Assembly (NCBI GenBank): GCA_002409725.1
Contig: DHOI01000015.1
Coordinates: 14,911 to 27,859 of the forward strand
Origin: Christensenella sp. UBA5394
GTDB taxonomy: Bacteria; Bacillota; Clostridia; Christensenellales; CAG-138
Length of the DNA: 12,949 nucleotides
Reading direction: 5' to 3'
Position numbers and translations under genes: made by a program. The notes beneath the pieces were generated by a model that saw only the letters and a list, made by a program, of their open reading frames with translations, ran no database searches and was not told the origin of the DNA. Below, one piece after another: positions 5,178-12,891 of the stretch. Within the stretch, counting starts at the first letter, position 1. Each line of letters starts with the position of its first letter.

Positions 5178-6329
5178 ATGAAGAAATTTCTAGCGATTTT
5201 CCTGGCGGTTGTCTTCGCCCTATCCATGGCAGCTTGTGGCGCGCCTGCGGCCGAGCCCGCGGCTGAGCCTGCCGCACCCGCCGAACCCTCCACCCCCGCA
5301 GCCGAACCCGCAGCGCCCGCTGAGCCCGCAGCCGCTGAAGGCACCTATGAAATCGCGCTGGTCACCGACGTCGGCAACATCGACGACAAGTCCTTCAACC
5401 AGGGCGCCTGGGAAGGCGTTGTGGCCTATGCCGAAGCCAATGGCAAGACCTACAGCTACTATCGTCCCTCCGAGGATAGCGACGAGGCCCGCATCGAATC
5501 CATCAAAACCGCCATCGACAAGGGCGCCAAGGCCGTTGTGATGCCCGGTTACCTCTTCGGCGCGGCCGTGCAGGCTGTTCAGGCCGAGTATCCCGAAGTG
5601 ATGCTGCTGGGCCTTGACCTGGGCCTGGGCGATGTGCCCGAACCCACTGCCAACACCTCCCTCATCACCTATCAGGAAGAGCAGGCCGGTTACTTTGCCG
5701 GTTATGCAGCCGTGAAGGAAGGCTACACCAAGCTGGGCTTCCTGGGCGGCATGGCCGTTCCCGCGGTGGTTCGCTATGGCTACGGCTTCGTGCAGGGCGC
5801 GAACGACGCGGCCAAGGAAATGGGCAATGTGAAAGATATCCAGATCAAGTATTGGTACTGCGATTCCTTCGCCCCCTCCGATGATATCAAGACCAAGATG
5901 AGCGGCTGGTACACCGAGGGCACCGAGGTCGTCTTCGCTTGCGGCGGCGGCATCTACCTCTCCGCCGTGGGCGCCGCTGAAGAAGCCAAGGCCAAAGTCA
6001 TCGGCGTGGACGTTGACCAGAGCGCGGAATCCGAGCTGATCATCACCTCCGCCATGAAGGAGCTCAAGCAGTCCGTAGTCGTGGCGCTGACCGCCCTCTT
6101 CGACAACGGCGGCACCTGGCCCGCCGAGTATGCCGGCACCGAGCTCAAGCTGGGCGCCGCCCAGGATTGCGTGGGCCTGCCCACCGCCGAAGGCTCCTGG
6201 CGTTTGGCCAACTACACCGTCGATCAGTATAACGAGCTGTTCGCCAAGGTGAAGGATGGCTCCGTGGCCATTTCCAGTGATATCGCCAACCCGCCCGCCG
6301 CGGATATCGCCGTGGATTACCAGAACTAA
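5178..6329 (+). CDS. nupN: BMP-family nucleoside-binding lipoprotein of an ABC importer
   Basis: The 383-residue protein has a lipoprotein signal, MKKFLAIFLA then a hydrophobic stretch to SMAAC, with C20 as the lipidated cysteine. Next is an Ala/Pro/Glu-rich tether (about 21-54) and the BMP/PnrA-like binding domain, which opens with ALVTDVGNIDDKSFNQ (60-75). VIGVDVDQ near residue 278 is the second family signature. Family members bind purine or pyrimidine nucleosides at the outer face of the membrane. The three transporter genes that follow match the NupNOPQ/BmpA-NupABC arrangement, which supports nucleoside import. The start ATG 5178 has AAGGAGG 6 bases upstream. The longer frame from 5133 adds 15 residues but begins upstream of the predicted transcript. 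The exact nucleoside preference is not readable. Confidence 0.93.
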   Translation: MKKFLAIFLAVVFALSMAACGAPAAEPAAEPAAPAEPSTPAAEPAAPAEPAAAEGTYEIALVTDVGNIDDKSFNQGAWEGVVAYAEANGKTYSYYRPSEDSDEARIESIKTAIDKGAKAVVMPGYLFGAAVQAVQAEYPEVMLLGLDLGLGDVPEPTANTSLITYQEEQAGYFAGYAAVKEGYTKLGFLGGMAVPAVVRYGYGFVQGANDAAKEMGNVKDIQIKYWYCDSFAPSDDIKTKMSGWYTEGTEVVFACGGGIYLSAVGAAEEAKAKVIGVDVDQSAESELIITSAMKELKQSVVVALTALFDNGGTWPAEYAGTELKLGAAQDCVGLPTAEGSWRLANYTVDQYNELFAKVKDGSVAISSDIANPPAADIAVDYQN

Positions 6330-6354
6330 GCTCCACACCCTTCTTGGGCAACCT

Positions 6355-6387
6355 ATGGGGCTGGGCTTTAGCCCGGCCCCATTTTTT
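6355..6387 (+). terminator. Intra-operon rho-independent terminator after the lipoprotein gene
   Basis: A 12-bp stem (6355-6366 with 6371-6382, one T-G pair) around TTTA is followed by TTTTTT. It sits between the binding-protein gene and the ATPase gene. Partial read-through would give more binding protein than transporter, as is common in ABC import operons. Confidence 0.9.
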
Positions 6388-6497
6388 CTTATTTTTAATT
6401 CAGTTTTGCATTCTATCATTTATAATATAATGTAACGATAGAGGTATCCTCCCTTGGGCGGTCCCAAGCCTCATTTCTTTACCAAAGGGGATTACAT
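6388..6497 (+). promoter_or_regulatory. Leader of the ATPase gene: possible second promoter and alternative hairpins
   Basis: Two overlapping TATAAT hexamers (6421-6426 and 6426-6431) follow a poor -35 (TTCAGT at 6399, 16 bases before the first), so a weak internal promoter is possible. CTTGGG (6453-6458) pairs with CCCAAG (6463-6468). GAGG at 6441-6444 can pair with CCTC at either 6448-6451 or 6469-6472, giving two alternative folds. AAAGGGG at 6485-6490 is the ribosome binding site for ATG 6498. Confidence 0.35.
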
Positions 6498-8045
6498 ATG
6501 AACGAATACGTCATCGAAATGTTGAATATTACCAAGGAGTTCCCAGGCATCAAGGCCAACGACGATATCACCCTGCAGCTTAAGCAGGGCGAAGTCCACG
6601 CCTTGCTGGGCGAAAACGGCGCGGGCAAGTCTACGCTGATGAGCGTGCTGTTCGGCCTTTATCAGCCCGAAGCCGGCATTATCAAAAAAAACGGGCAGGT
6701 CGTTCACATCAAAGACCCGAACGACGCTAACGCCCTCAACATCGGCATGGTACACCAGCATTTCAAGCTGGTGGAGGTCTTTACCGTGCTGGATAATATC
6801 ATATTGGGCGTAGAGCCCAATAAAATGGGCTTTTTGCAAAAAAGGGAAGCCAGGCAAAAGGTGCTGGCCCTTTCCGAGCGCTACGGCCTCAAGGTGGATC
6901 CGGACGCGCTGATCGAGGATATCTCTGTAGGCATGCAGCAAAGGGTCGAGATCCTCAAAATGCTCTACCGGGATAACGACATCCTCATTTTTGACGAACC
7001 CACAGCCGTGCTCACCCCCCAGGAGATCGACGAGCTGATGGCCATCATGCGTTCCTTCACCAAGGAGGGCAAATCCATCCTCTTCATCACCCATAAGCTC
7101 AACGAGATCATGGCCGTGGCGGATCGGTGTACGGTTCTTCGCAAGGGAAAGTGCATCGGCACGGTGGATATCAAAGATACCACCAAGGAGGAGCTTTCCC
7201 ACATGATGGTGGGCCGCGAAGTCAGCTTTGCCATAGAAAAGGGCGATCTGGCCACGGGCGAATCCATCCTGGAGGTCAGCAACCTCACCGTGCCCAGCAA
7301 GCTCCATAAAAACAACGCCGTCAAGGATGTCTCCCTCAGCGTGCGCCGGGGCGAGATCGTTTGCCTAGCCGGCATCGAGGGCAACGGCCAGAGCGAATTC
7401 GTATCAGCCCTCACGGGCCTTGAAAAGATGAGCGCCGGCCGCATCACCCTTTGCGGCCAGGATATCACCGCCGCACCCATCCGCGAGCGCAGCAAGCTCG
7501 GCATGAGCCACATCCCGGAGGATCGGCACAAACACGGCTTGATATTGGATTATTCCCTCGAAGAAAACCTGGTGCTCCAGCGCTATTGGCAGCCCGCCTT
7601 CCAGCACAATGGCTTTTTACGCAAGGCAGAGGTGCGCAAATATGCCGACCACCTCATCAAGCAATACGATATCCGCTCCGGCCAAGGGGCCGTAACGAGC
7701 GCGCGCAGCATGTCCGGCGGCAACCAGCAAAAGGCCATCATCGCCCGGGAGATCGACAAGGGGCCGGAACTCCTGGTAGCAGTGCAGCCCACGCGCGGCC
7801 TGGACGTAGGCGCGATCGAATATATCCATAAGCAGTTGGTTGCCCAACGGGACGCGGGCAAGGCTGTACTGTTGATCTCCTTGGAGCTGGATGAGGTGAT
7901 GAACATGAGCGACCGCATCCTGGTGATGTACGAGGGCGAGATCGTGGGTGAGTTTGACCCGAAAACCACCACGGTGGATGAGCTTGGCCTCTACATGGCC
8001 GGCGCAAAGCGCCAGAACGCCGCAGATCAGGAGGTGGTCGCATGA
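6498..8045 (+). CDS. nupO: Two-domain ABC ATPase of the nucleoside importer
   Basis: The 515-residue protein fuses two ATP-binding domains. Domain 1 has Walker A GENGAGKST (38-46), Q-loop Q87, signature SVGMQQ (143-148), Walker B ILIFDEPTA (E167) and switch H199. Domain 2 is degenerate: its P-loop reads GIEGNGQSE (292-300) without the Gly-Lys-Ser/Thr end, the signature MSGGNQQ is intact (405-411), the Walker B region reads AVQPTRGLD with Q430 in place of the catalytic glutamate, and the switch position is S461. Domain-2 changes of this kind are usual for sugar/nucleoside importers of the RbsA/NupO type, so one active hydrolysis site is expected. It powers import with the two permeases downstream. 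Its TGA stop overlaps the ATG of the first permease. Confidence 0.95.
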   Translation: MNEYVIEMLNITKEFPGIKANDDITLQLKQGEVHALLGENGAGKSTLMSVLFGLYQPEAGIIKKNGQVVHIKDPNDANALNIGMVHQHFKLVEVFTVLDNIILGVEPNKMGFLQKREARQKVLALSERYGLKVDPDALIEDISVGMQQRVEILKMLYRDNDILIFDEPTAVLTPQEIDELMAIMRSFTKEGKSILFITHKLNEIMAVADRCTVLRKGKCIGTVDIKDTTKEELSHMMVGREVSFAIEKGDLATGESILEVSNLTVPSKLHKNNAVKDVSLSVRRGEIVCLAGIEGNGQSEFVSALTGLEKMSAGRITLCGQDITAAPIRERSKLGMSHIPEDRHKHGLILDYSLEENLVLQRYWQPAFQHNGFLRKAEVRKYADHLIKQYDIRSGQGAVTSARSMSGGNQQKAIIAREIDKGPELLVAVQPTRGLDVGAIEYIHKQLVAQRDAGKAVLLISLELDEVMNMSDRILVMYEGEIVGEFDPKTTTVDELGLYMAGAKRQNAADQEVVA

Positions 8046-9202
8046 AAACAAAGCTTCAGGGGTTCCTAAACAGCGCAGGCTTCATCAGCTGCCTAGCTTC
8101 CATCGCCTCCATCATCGTAGGCCTGCTTGTGGGTTTAATCCTGCTTTACGCCTTTAACGCGCCCTTCGCGATGCACGGTTTCCGCCAGATCCTGACGGCG
8201 GGCTTCAGCTCGTTGGATAAGCTGGCCAAGGTGCTCTACCAGAGCGCGCCGCTGATCTTCACGGGCCTTTGCGTGGGCTTCGCCTTTAAAACGGGCCTGT
8301 TCAACATCGGCGTGACCGGTCAATACACCGTGGGCGCTTTCTGCGCCCTGGTCACCGTGATCCAGTTCCAGCTGCCCTGGTATATGGGCCTCTTGGCAGC
8401 CATGCTCGGCGGCGCGATCTGGGGCGCGATTCCCGGCTTCTTTAATGCCCAGTTCAACGTGAACGCGGTCATCACCGCCATCATGTTCAACTGGATCGGC
8501 CTTTTTTCGGTGAACCTGGCGCTCAACAACATGCCGATGATGCTAGCTAATTTCTGGGGCGCTGTCAATAAAGACCGCACCGCCGCCCTGGCCCAGGCCA
8601 ACCCCGGCGGTATGATCCCCAAGGCCGGGCTGGACGAGCTGATGCATTCCAACTATATGAACATCAGCATCTTCATCGCCATCGCCTTCGCCATCGTGAT
8701 CTGGATTATCCTTTCAAAAACCACCTTCGGCTACGAGCTCAAGGCCTGCGGCTACAACCGCAACGCCAGCGTATACGCGGGCATCAACGCCAAGCGCAAC
8801 ATCGTGCTCTCCATGATCATCTCGGGCGCGCTCTCGGGCATCGGCGGCGGCATCTATTACCTTAGCGGCACAGCCCAATATACCCTGGTCAAGGCTCTGC
8901 TGCCCATGGGCTTCAACGGTATCCCCACGGCCCTCCTGGCTTCCTCCCACCCCCTGGGCACCATTTTCAGCGCCCTGTTCATTTCCTATATCCAGGTGGG
9001 GGGCGACGCCATGCAGCCCGAGTTCGTGAAGGAAATCATCGATATCATCATCTCGGCCATCATCTACCTGGCGGCCTTTGCCCTGCTGATGCGCAGCCTG
9101 ATCTCGCGGCTGCTTAAGCCCAAAGGCGGCAATGTCAATGAGGAACCCAAGGCGGCGGATTCACCCGCCGAATCCATGCAAGAGGAGGCGCAGCAAGCAT
9201 GA
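8042..9202 (+). CDS. nupP: Nucleoside ABC importer permease 1
   Basis: The 386-residue inner-membrane protein of the BPD_transp_2 type has about eight to ten hydrophobic segments. The conserved stretch APLIFTGLCVGFAFKTGLFN lies at 69-88, and the cytoplasmic coupling loop GYELKACGYNRNASVYAGI at 230-248 is followed by SGALSGIGGGIYYL. It forms half of the translocation channel and contacts the ATPase. ATG 8042 overlaps the ATPase stop by four bases (ATGA), with AGGAGGTG just upstream. After the last helix (~355) there is a polar acidic tail rich in Glu, Ala and Gln that is probably unstructured. The next permease gene overlaps its stop by four bases. Confidence 0.94.
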   Translation: MKTKLQGFLNSAGFISCLASIASIIVGLLVGLILLYAFNAPFAMHGFRQILTAGFSSLDKLAKVLYQSAPLIFTGLCVGFAFKTGLFNIGVTGQYTVGAFCALVTVIQFQLPWYMGLLAAMLGGAIWGAIPGFFNAQFNVNAVITAIMFNWIGLFSVNLALNNMPMMLANFWGAVNKDRTAALAQANPGGMIPKAGLDELMHSNYMNISIFIAIAFAIVIWIILSKTTFGYELKACGYNRNASVYAGINAKRNIVLSMIISGALSGIGGGIYYLSGTAQYTLVKALLPMGFNGIPTALLASSHPLGTIFSALFISYIQVGGDAMQPEFVKEIIDIIISAIIYLAAFALLMRSLISRLLKPKGGNVNEEPKAADSPAESMQEEAQQA

Positions 9203-10185
9203 AGATACTGGCCGATATTCTCAGCGCAACCATCGTTTTCACCGTGCCCCTGCTGCTGGTCGCTTTGAGCGGTATGTTTTCCGAGCGCAGCGGCGTTGTC
9301 AACATAGCCCTCGAGGGCATCATGGTGGTGGGCGCGCTCTTTAGCTGTCTCTTCCTGCGCGCGCTGGACGCCGCGGGCTGGGGCGCGACGCACCCGCAAA
9401 CCGGCGTGCTGCTGGCCATTTTAGTGGCCGGGGCCACGGGCGCGCTCTTCTCCCTGCTGCTGGCCTTTGCCTCGATCCATTTGAAGGCGGATCAGACCAT
9501 AGGCGGTACGGCGCTGAACATGCTGGCCCCTGCCTTGGCCATCACCGTCACCTGGGCCATTCAGGGCCAGGGGCAGACTACCATCCTCATCCCCACCTGG
9601 GTGCGCATCACCCAAGCCAACTTCGGCATCGAAGTGAAGGATACCTTCCTACAAAACCTGGTATTCAAGAGCCTCTACCTCACCACCCTGCTGGCCGCGC
9701 TATTTTTGGTCGTGACCATCATCGTACTCTATAAAACCATCTTCGGCCTGCGCCTGCGTAGCTGCGGAGAGCACCCGCAGGCTGCGGATTCCGTGGGCGT
9801 GAATGTATACCGCATGCGCTATGCGGGCGTGTTCATCTCGGGGTTCCTCGGCGGCATCGGCGGTATGGCCTACACGGTAGCGGCAGGCTCCGGCTTCCAA
9901 TCCTCCGTGGCTGGCTACGGCTTCCTGGCCCTGGCGGTGATGATCTTCGGTAACTGGAAGCCCTTGAATATACTGGGGGCCTCCCTCTTCTTCGCCCTGT
10001 TCAAGATCATCGGCTCCTACAGCGGCAGCATCCCCTTTTTGCCAGATTTCTCCAACGTGAAATCCAGCGAATATATCTATCTCATGCTGCCCTATATCGT
10101 GACAATGATCGTGCTGGTGCTCACATCCAAAAAATCCCGTGCACCCAAGGCCGAGGGCATTCCCTACGACAAGGGGCAGCGCTGA
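9199..10185 (+). CDS. nupQ: Nucleoside ABC importer permease 2
   Basis: The 328-residue inner-membrane protein is a distant paralogue of the upstream permease. It shows the family stretch FSERSGVVNIALEG (27-40), the coupling loop GLRLRSCGEHPQAADSVGV (183-201) and GFLALAVMIFGNWKP (241-255), with about eight to nine hydrophobic segments. Together with permease 1 it should form the heterodimeric channel for nucleosides. ATG 9199 overlaps the previous stop (ATGA), and GAGGAGG lies about 10 bases upstream inside the previous gene. The thymidine kinase gene starts three bases after its stop, so import and salvage are translated from one message. Confidence 0.94.
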   Translation: MKILADILSATIVFTVPLLLVALSGMFSERSGVVNIALEGIMVVGALFSCLFLRALDAAGWGATHPQTGVLLAILVAGATGALFSLLLAFASIHLKADQTIGGTALNMLAPALAITVTWAIQGQGQTTILIPTWVRITQANFGIEVKDTFLQNLVFKSLYLTTLLAALFLVVTIIVLYKTIFGLRLRSCGEHPQAADSVGVNVYRMRYAGVFISGFLGGIGGMAYTVAAGSGFQSSVAGYGFLALAVMIFGNWKPLNILGASLFFALFKIIGSYSGSIPFLPDFSNVKSSEYIYLMLPYIVTMIVLVLTSKKSRAPKAEGIPYDKGQR

Positions 10186-10188
10186 GCC

Positions 10189-10773
10189 ATGGCCAAGCTA
10201 TATTTTCGCTATGGTGCCATGAGCTCCTCCAAAACGGCCAACGCCATCATGGTCAAATATAATTACGGCGAGCAGGGGCAGCGGGCCCTGCTCGTCAAGC
10301 CCGCCGTGGATATGCGGGACGGCGTGCATACCATCCGTTCCCGCTCCGGCCTCTCCGATGAATGCGTGCTCTTTCACGAAATGGATTTGGAGGCCGTTAA
10401 ACGCGGCGCGTATGACTGTTTGATCGTAGACGAGGCCCAGTTCCTCTCCAAAGAGCAGGTGGAGCTCTTGACGGAGCTGGTGGACGATTACAACGTGCCC
10501 GTCATCTGCTATGGCCTTCGGGCGGATTTTCGTGGCAATTTCTTTGAGGGCAGCCAGTGGCTCATGGCGTGGGCGGATACCATCGAAGAGGTCAAAACCA
10601 TTTGCTGGTGCGGCCGTAAAGCCATCTGCAACGCTCGGCTGGATGGCCGGGGCGGCGTTACCAAAACGGGTGAGCAGGTGGTGCTAGGCGCGGGCGATAA
10701 ATACGTAGGCTTGTGTAGGCGGCATTGGAAGCAGGGCGACCCCGGCCCTGGCCGCCGGAAGGGAGATAGCTAA
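10189..10773 (+). CDS. tdk: Thymidine kinase, type II (TK1-like)
   Basis: The 194-residue cytosolic enzyme phosphorylates thymidine (and deoxyuridine) with ATP to give dTMP. The P-loop is GAMSSSKT (9-16). The Walker B/catalytic region is LIVDEAQFL (78-86) with E82 as probable base. YGLRADFRG (108-116) precedes the lasso region. The thymidine-binding and zinc part ends with GEQVVLGAGDKYVGLCRRHW (161-180). Zinc ligands appear to be C139, C141, C176 and H179, with a C-x-C spacing in CWCGRKA rather than the common CxxC. Length is normal for the family. ATG 10189 comes three bases after the permease stop. Its own ribosome site is weak (AAGGGG about 13 bases away), so coupling to the permease is likely. 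The next gene overlaps its stop by one base. Confidence 0.95.
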   Translation: MAKLYFRYGAMSSSKTANAIMVKYNYGEQGQRALLVKPAVDMRDGVHTIRSRSGLSDECVLFHEMDLEAVKRGAYDCLIVDEAQFLSKEQVELLTELVDDYNVPVICYGLRADFRGNFFEGSQWLMAWADTIEEVKTICWCGRKAICNARLDGRGGVTKTGEQVVLGAGDKYVGLCRRHWKQGDPGPGRRKGDS

Positions 10774-11174
10774 TGCGTTTTTATATTGCAAGCGGCCTGG
10801 AAAACCGGGCACTTGCCAAGGATATGCTGGTTTTCATCCAGGGGCGGGGCCATATGCCTGTTTACGATTGGACGGCCCACGGCGATGTGCGGGGCCAAGG
10901 CGAGCAGCGGCTGCTGGAGGTCTCCTCCGCCGAATCCGTTGCTGTGCGGGATGCTGAGTTCGTGCTCATCATGCTACCGGGCGGCTGCGGCACGCATACG
11001 GAGCTGGGCCTGGCCTTGGGCACCCGCTCCAACAAACGCATCATCCTCTGGTCCGCCACGGGCAAGGAATTCGTCGACGGCCCGGATACCTGCGTATTCT
11101 ACCACCATAGATCCATTGAACGCCTGGTCTGCTCCTATGCGGAACTCAAGCAGCGCCTGGCGGCCATTCTCTAA
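10773..11174 (+). CDS. Small nucleoside 2-deoxyribosyltransferase-fold protein
   Basis: The 133-residue protein matches the nucleoside 2-deoxyribosyltransferase superfamily. It begins MRFYIAS, has YDW at 31-33, D60 in VRDAEFVLIMLPGG (58-71), and the signature GTHTELGLALG (73-83), in which E77 fits the catalytic nucleophile. Superfamily members exchange bases on deoxyribonucleosides or hydrolyse the N-glycosidic bond of deoxynucleoside monophosphates (Rcl/DNPH1 type). Which reaction applies here cannot be decided. The location in a nucleoside import/thymidine kinase operon supports a deoxynucleoside substrate. ATG 10773 overlaps the kinase stop by one base, with GGGAG 8 bases upstream. It ends in front of the shared terminator hairpin at 11189-11220. 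No membrane or secretion signal is seen. Confidence 0.85.
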   Translation: MRFYIASGLENRALAKDMLVFIQGRGHMPVYDWTAHGDVRGQGEQRLLEVSSAESVAVRDAEFVLIMLPGGCGTHTELGLALGTRSNKRIILWSATGKEFVDGPDTCVFYHHRSIERLVCSYAELKQRLAAIL

Positions 11175-11188
11175 GCAAAATCAGCACG

Positions 11189-11220
11189 AAAAAGCCCGGC
11201 GCTTATGCAACGCCGGGCTT
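11189..11220. terminator. Terminator hairpin between convergent salvage operon and DUF1002 gene
   Basis: AAGCCCGGCG (11192-11201) pairs perfectly with CGCCGGGCTT (11211-11220) around a 9-base loop. On the minus strand it continues as TTTTT (11193-11189) and follows the DUF1002 stop closely. On the plus strand the tail is only TTATGCTTTA, so termination of the salvage operon may be weaker. Confidence 0.8.
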
Positions 11221-11239
11221 ATGCTTTATCCTGCTTATC

Positions 11240-12112
11240 CTAGCCTTTCTTACCAAACAGGTTGGCAAAGAACTGGCCTACGGAGGAGAAGAAGCCTGTC
11301 ACCTTCTCGCCGATGGAGGAAACGAAGGCCTGGGCCTTGCCGGCCTTTTGCACGGTTTCCGTAAGGGAGATGAGCTGCTTTTTGAGCGCGTCCACATCCA
11401 GCTTTTCGAGCTTGCGGCATAGGGCCAGAAGCTGCTCCACCTGCACGTCCGTCACTTCGACGTTATATTGCTTTGCAATTTTGCGGATCTCGGCCTTCAC
11501 ATCCTCGTCGGACATGTTCTGCGTTTGGTCGAGGATCTTCTTAAGCTCGTTGATCAGCCCGGCGGCTTCTTCGCTGCCGATGTATTCGGCCAGCTCGCCG
11601 GTAACGACCAGCTCCTCCGCACCCACGGATTTAGCAAGGTCGGAAAGGGACGTGCCGGTAATATCCTCATAGGCGCGATATATGCCCGTAAGCGCGGCCG
11701 TACCGGATACGGCAAAGGGCGCGGTAACCATCACCTGTGCATCCGTAATGCCGGCTGTGGTGAGGGCGTTGGCATACATCTCATTGGAGCACCAGTTGAT
11801 GTTCTTGCTGCTGATGGAAAGGCCGGCACCTTGCTCGAGCGTGGTGATATACACGCAGGAAAGGGCCACGCTGCCGATCTTTTTATCCGATACCAGGCCT
11901 TCGAGATAGGCGCGCTCCTCAGCGTTGGTCACGGTAATCTCGCTCACGCTGCCACGCTCGAGGCCGAAATCGGCATAGACCTGCTCGATCTGCGCTTCAT
12001 CCAAATTCGCGCCGATGGCCACGCGGGATTGCCCGGCGTCGAGCGCCAGGACGGGCGCCACGAGTGCCAGCAGGAACAACCCCGCCAGGGCCGCCGCGAT
12101 CCATTTCTTCAT
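11240..12112 (-). CDS. Secreted DUF1002 (YpuA-like) protein
   Basis: The 290-residue protein has a Sec signal peptide (MKKWIAAALAGLFLLALVAP, cleavage probably after VLA near residue 23-25) and no lipobox cysteine, so it should be exported. The mature part begins VAIGANLDEAQIEQVYADFG, the typical opening of DUF1002. It continues with the conserved SSKNINWCSNEMYANAL and APFAVSGTAALTGIYRAYED blocks. The C-terminal third (~195-255) is helical and charged, and it ends in a short Phe/Gly-rich segment. The molecular function of the family, which includes Bacillus YpuA, is unknown. ATG 12112 has GGAGGT 8 bases upstream. It is transcribed toward the salvage operon and ends at the shared hairpin. Confidence 0.92.
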   Translation of the reverse strand: MKKWIAAALAGLFLLALVAPVLALDAGQSRVAIGANLDEAQIEQVYADFGLERGSVSEITVTNAEERAYLEGLVSDKKIGSVALSCVYITTLEQGAGLSISSKNINWCSNEMYANALTTAGITDAQVMVTAPFAVSGTAALTGIYRAYEDITGTSLSDLAKSVGAEELVVTGELAEYIGSEEAAGLINELKKILDQTQNMSDEDVKAEIRKIAKQYNVEVTDVQVEQLLALCRKLEKLDVDALKKQLISLTETVQKAGKAQAFVSSIGEKVTGFFSSVGQFFANLFGKKG

Positions 12113-12167
12113 AATTTTAACCTCCGTAGGGCGGCTCCCACCGCCTTTTTCAAATCCGTACGCTGCT

Positions 12168-12176
12168 ATTATACCA
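12168..12176 (-). promoter_or_regulatory. Extended -10 promoter of the DUF1002 gene
   Basis: On the minus strand TGG-TATAAT (12176-12168) gives a perfect -10 with an extended TGn. No good -35 is seen 16-18 bases upstream. The leader to ATG 12112 is about 50 bases. It contains GGCGG/CCGCC, a small stem at about 12130-12145, just upstream of the ribosome binding site. Confidence 0.6.
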
Positions 12177-12221
12177 TACCCGCTTACGCCATGTTTTAAC
12201 GCATTGTGAATATTGACTCCT

Positions 12222-12848
12222 TCAAATCGTCAAACGGGCTGAAAGGGCGGCGTGAAATTCGCCCAAATGCTTGCCATCCACCAAGGCGTGGTGAGCCAGC
12301 AATGAAAGGGGTAGCAACACCCTGCCCTCGCTCTCAAAATACTTACCCCAGGTGATGCGCGGGTTGCTATCCGCCGGGGAAGGCACGGGCTGCACCAGGG
12401 CCGTGTAGCTGAGCCAGGGCAGGCAGGAGATGAACAGTAAACCCAGGCTCTGTGCCGGATCCTCCGCAATATTGCCGCCGGCCTTGGCCCGCTCCTGCGC
12501 CGTAAGGGCATAGGGCAGGAATTCCGCCTTGGGTAGCGCGCAATCCAGCGCGCAATAGGCATAGGCTCCATTCGCCCGCATGACCGTGTGCGAGGTACGG
12601 CAGGAGGCGAACTCGACGATCCGCCCATCCAGAATGCGCTGGCGGAATTCCGGCACGGCGTTGGCTGCGGCAGCTACCTCATAGAGTAGGCTTAGGAAGA
12701 AGGGCTCCCCCGCCGCCTTGATCCGGGCGAGGAAATCCGTGATATCCACATTTACCGTGGCGCCCACATAGGGATAGCCCATGGCCAGGAAATATGCAAA
12801 ATGCTCTCTGCGAGGATAGCTGTCCATATCCAGGTATATGTACTCCAC
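12222..12848 (-). CDS. Chloramphenicol acetyltransferase-like (CatA-like) O-acetyltransferase
   Basis: The 208-residue protein from the GTG start fits the CAT family length. The start region reads (M)EYIYLDMDSYPRREHFAYF, as CAT enzymes open with a D-x-x-x-W/Y-x-R-x-x-x-F pattern. NPRITWGKYF precedes the active site HHALVDGKHLGEF, in which the second His (H187) and D191 correspond to the catalytic His and its supporting Asp. The family transfers acetyl from acetyl-CoA to a hydroxyl group and works as a cytosolic trimer. Distant clostridial members often have unknown substrates, so drug resistance should not be assumed. An ATG at 12893 would add 15 residues, but it is part of the promoter -10. 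GTG 12848 has GGGG 7 bases upstream. Confidence 0.85.
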   Translation of the reverse strand: MEYIYLDMDSYPRREHFAYFLAMGYPYVGATVNVDITDFLARIKAAGEPFFLSLLYEVAAAANAVPEFRQRILDGRIVEFASCRTSHTVMRANGAYAYCALDCALPKAEFLPYALTAQERAKAGGNIAEDPAQSLGLLFISCLPWLSYTALVQPVPSPADSNPRITWGKYFESEGRVLLPLSLLAHHALVDGKHLGEFHAALSARLTI

Positions 12849-12891
12849 GATCCTTCCCCATCCTTCCGCCCGTTCGGGGCTGATAGCGCTC

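Noticed and set aside
5220..6419. 399-residue minus-strand open frame
   Set aside because: Antisense to the BMP lipoprotein gene. It is Gly/His/Val-rich with no family motif and runs across the terminator.
6492..7307. 271-residue minus-strand open frame
   Set aside because: Antisense shadow of the ABC ATPase gene, with no ribosome binding site or recognisable domain.
12130..12146. Plus-strand terminator-like hairpin GGCGG/CCGCC followed by TTTTT
   Set aside because: No plus-strand gene leads into it. It lies in the 5' leader of the minus-strand DUF1002 gene, so it is noted only as a leader stem.
11468..12199. 243-residue plus-strand open frame
   Set aside because: Antisense to the DUF1002 gene, which has a signal peptide, ribosome binding site and conserved blocks on the minus strand.
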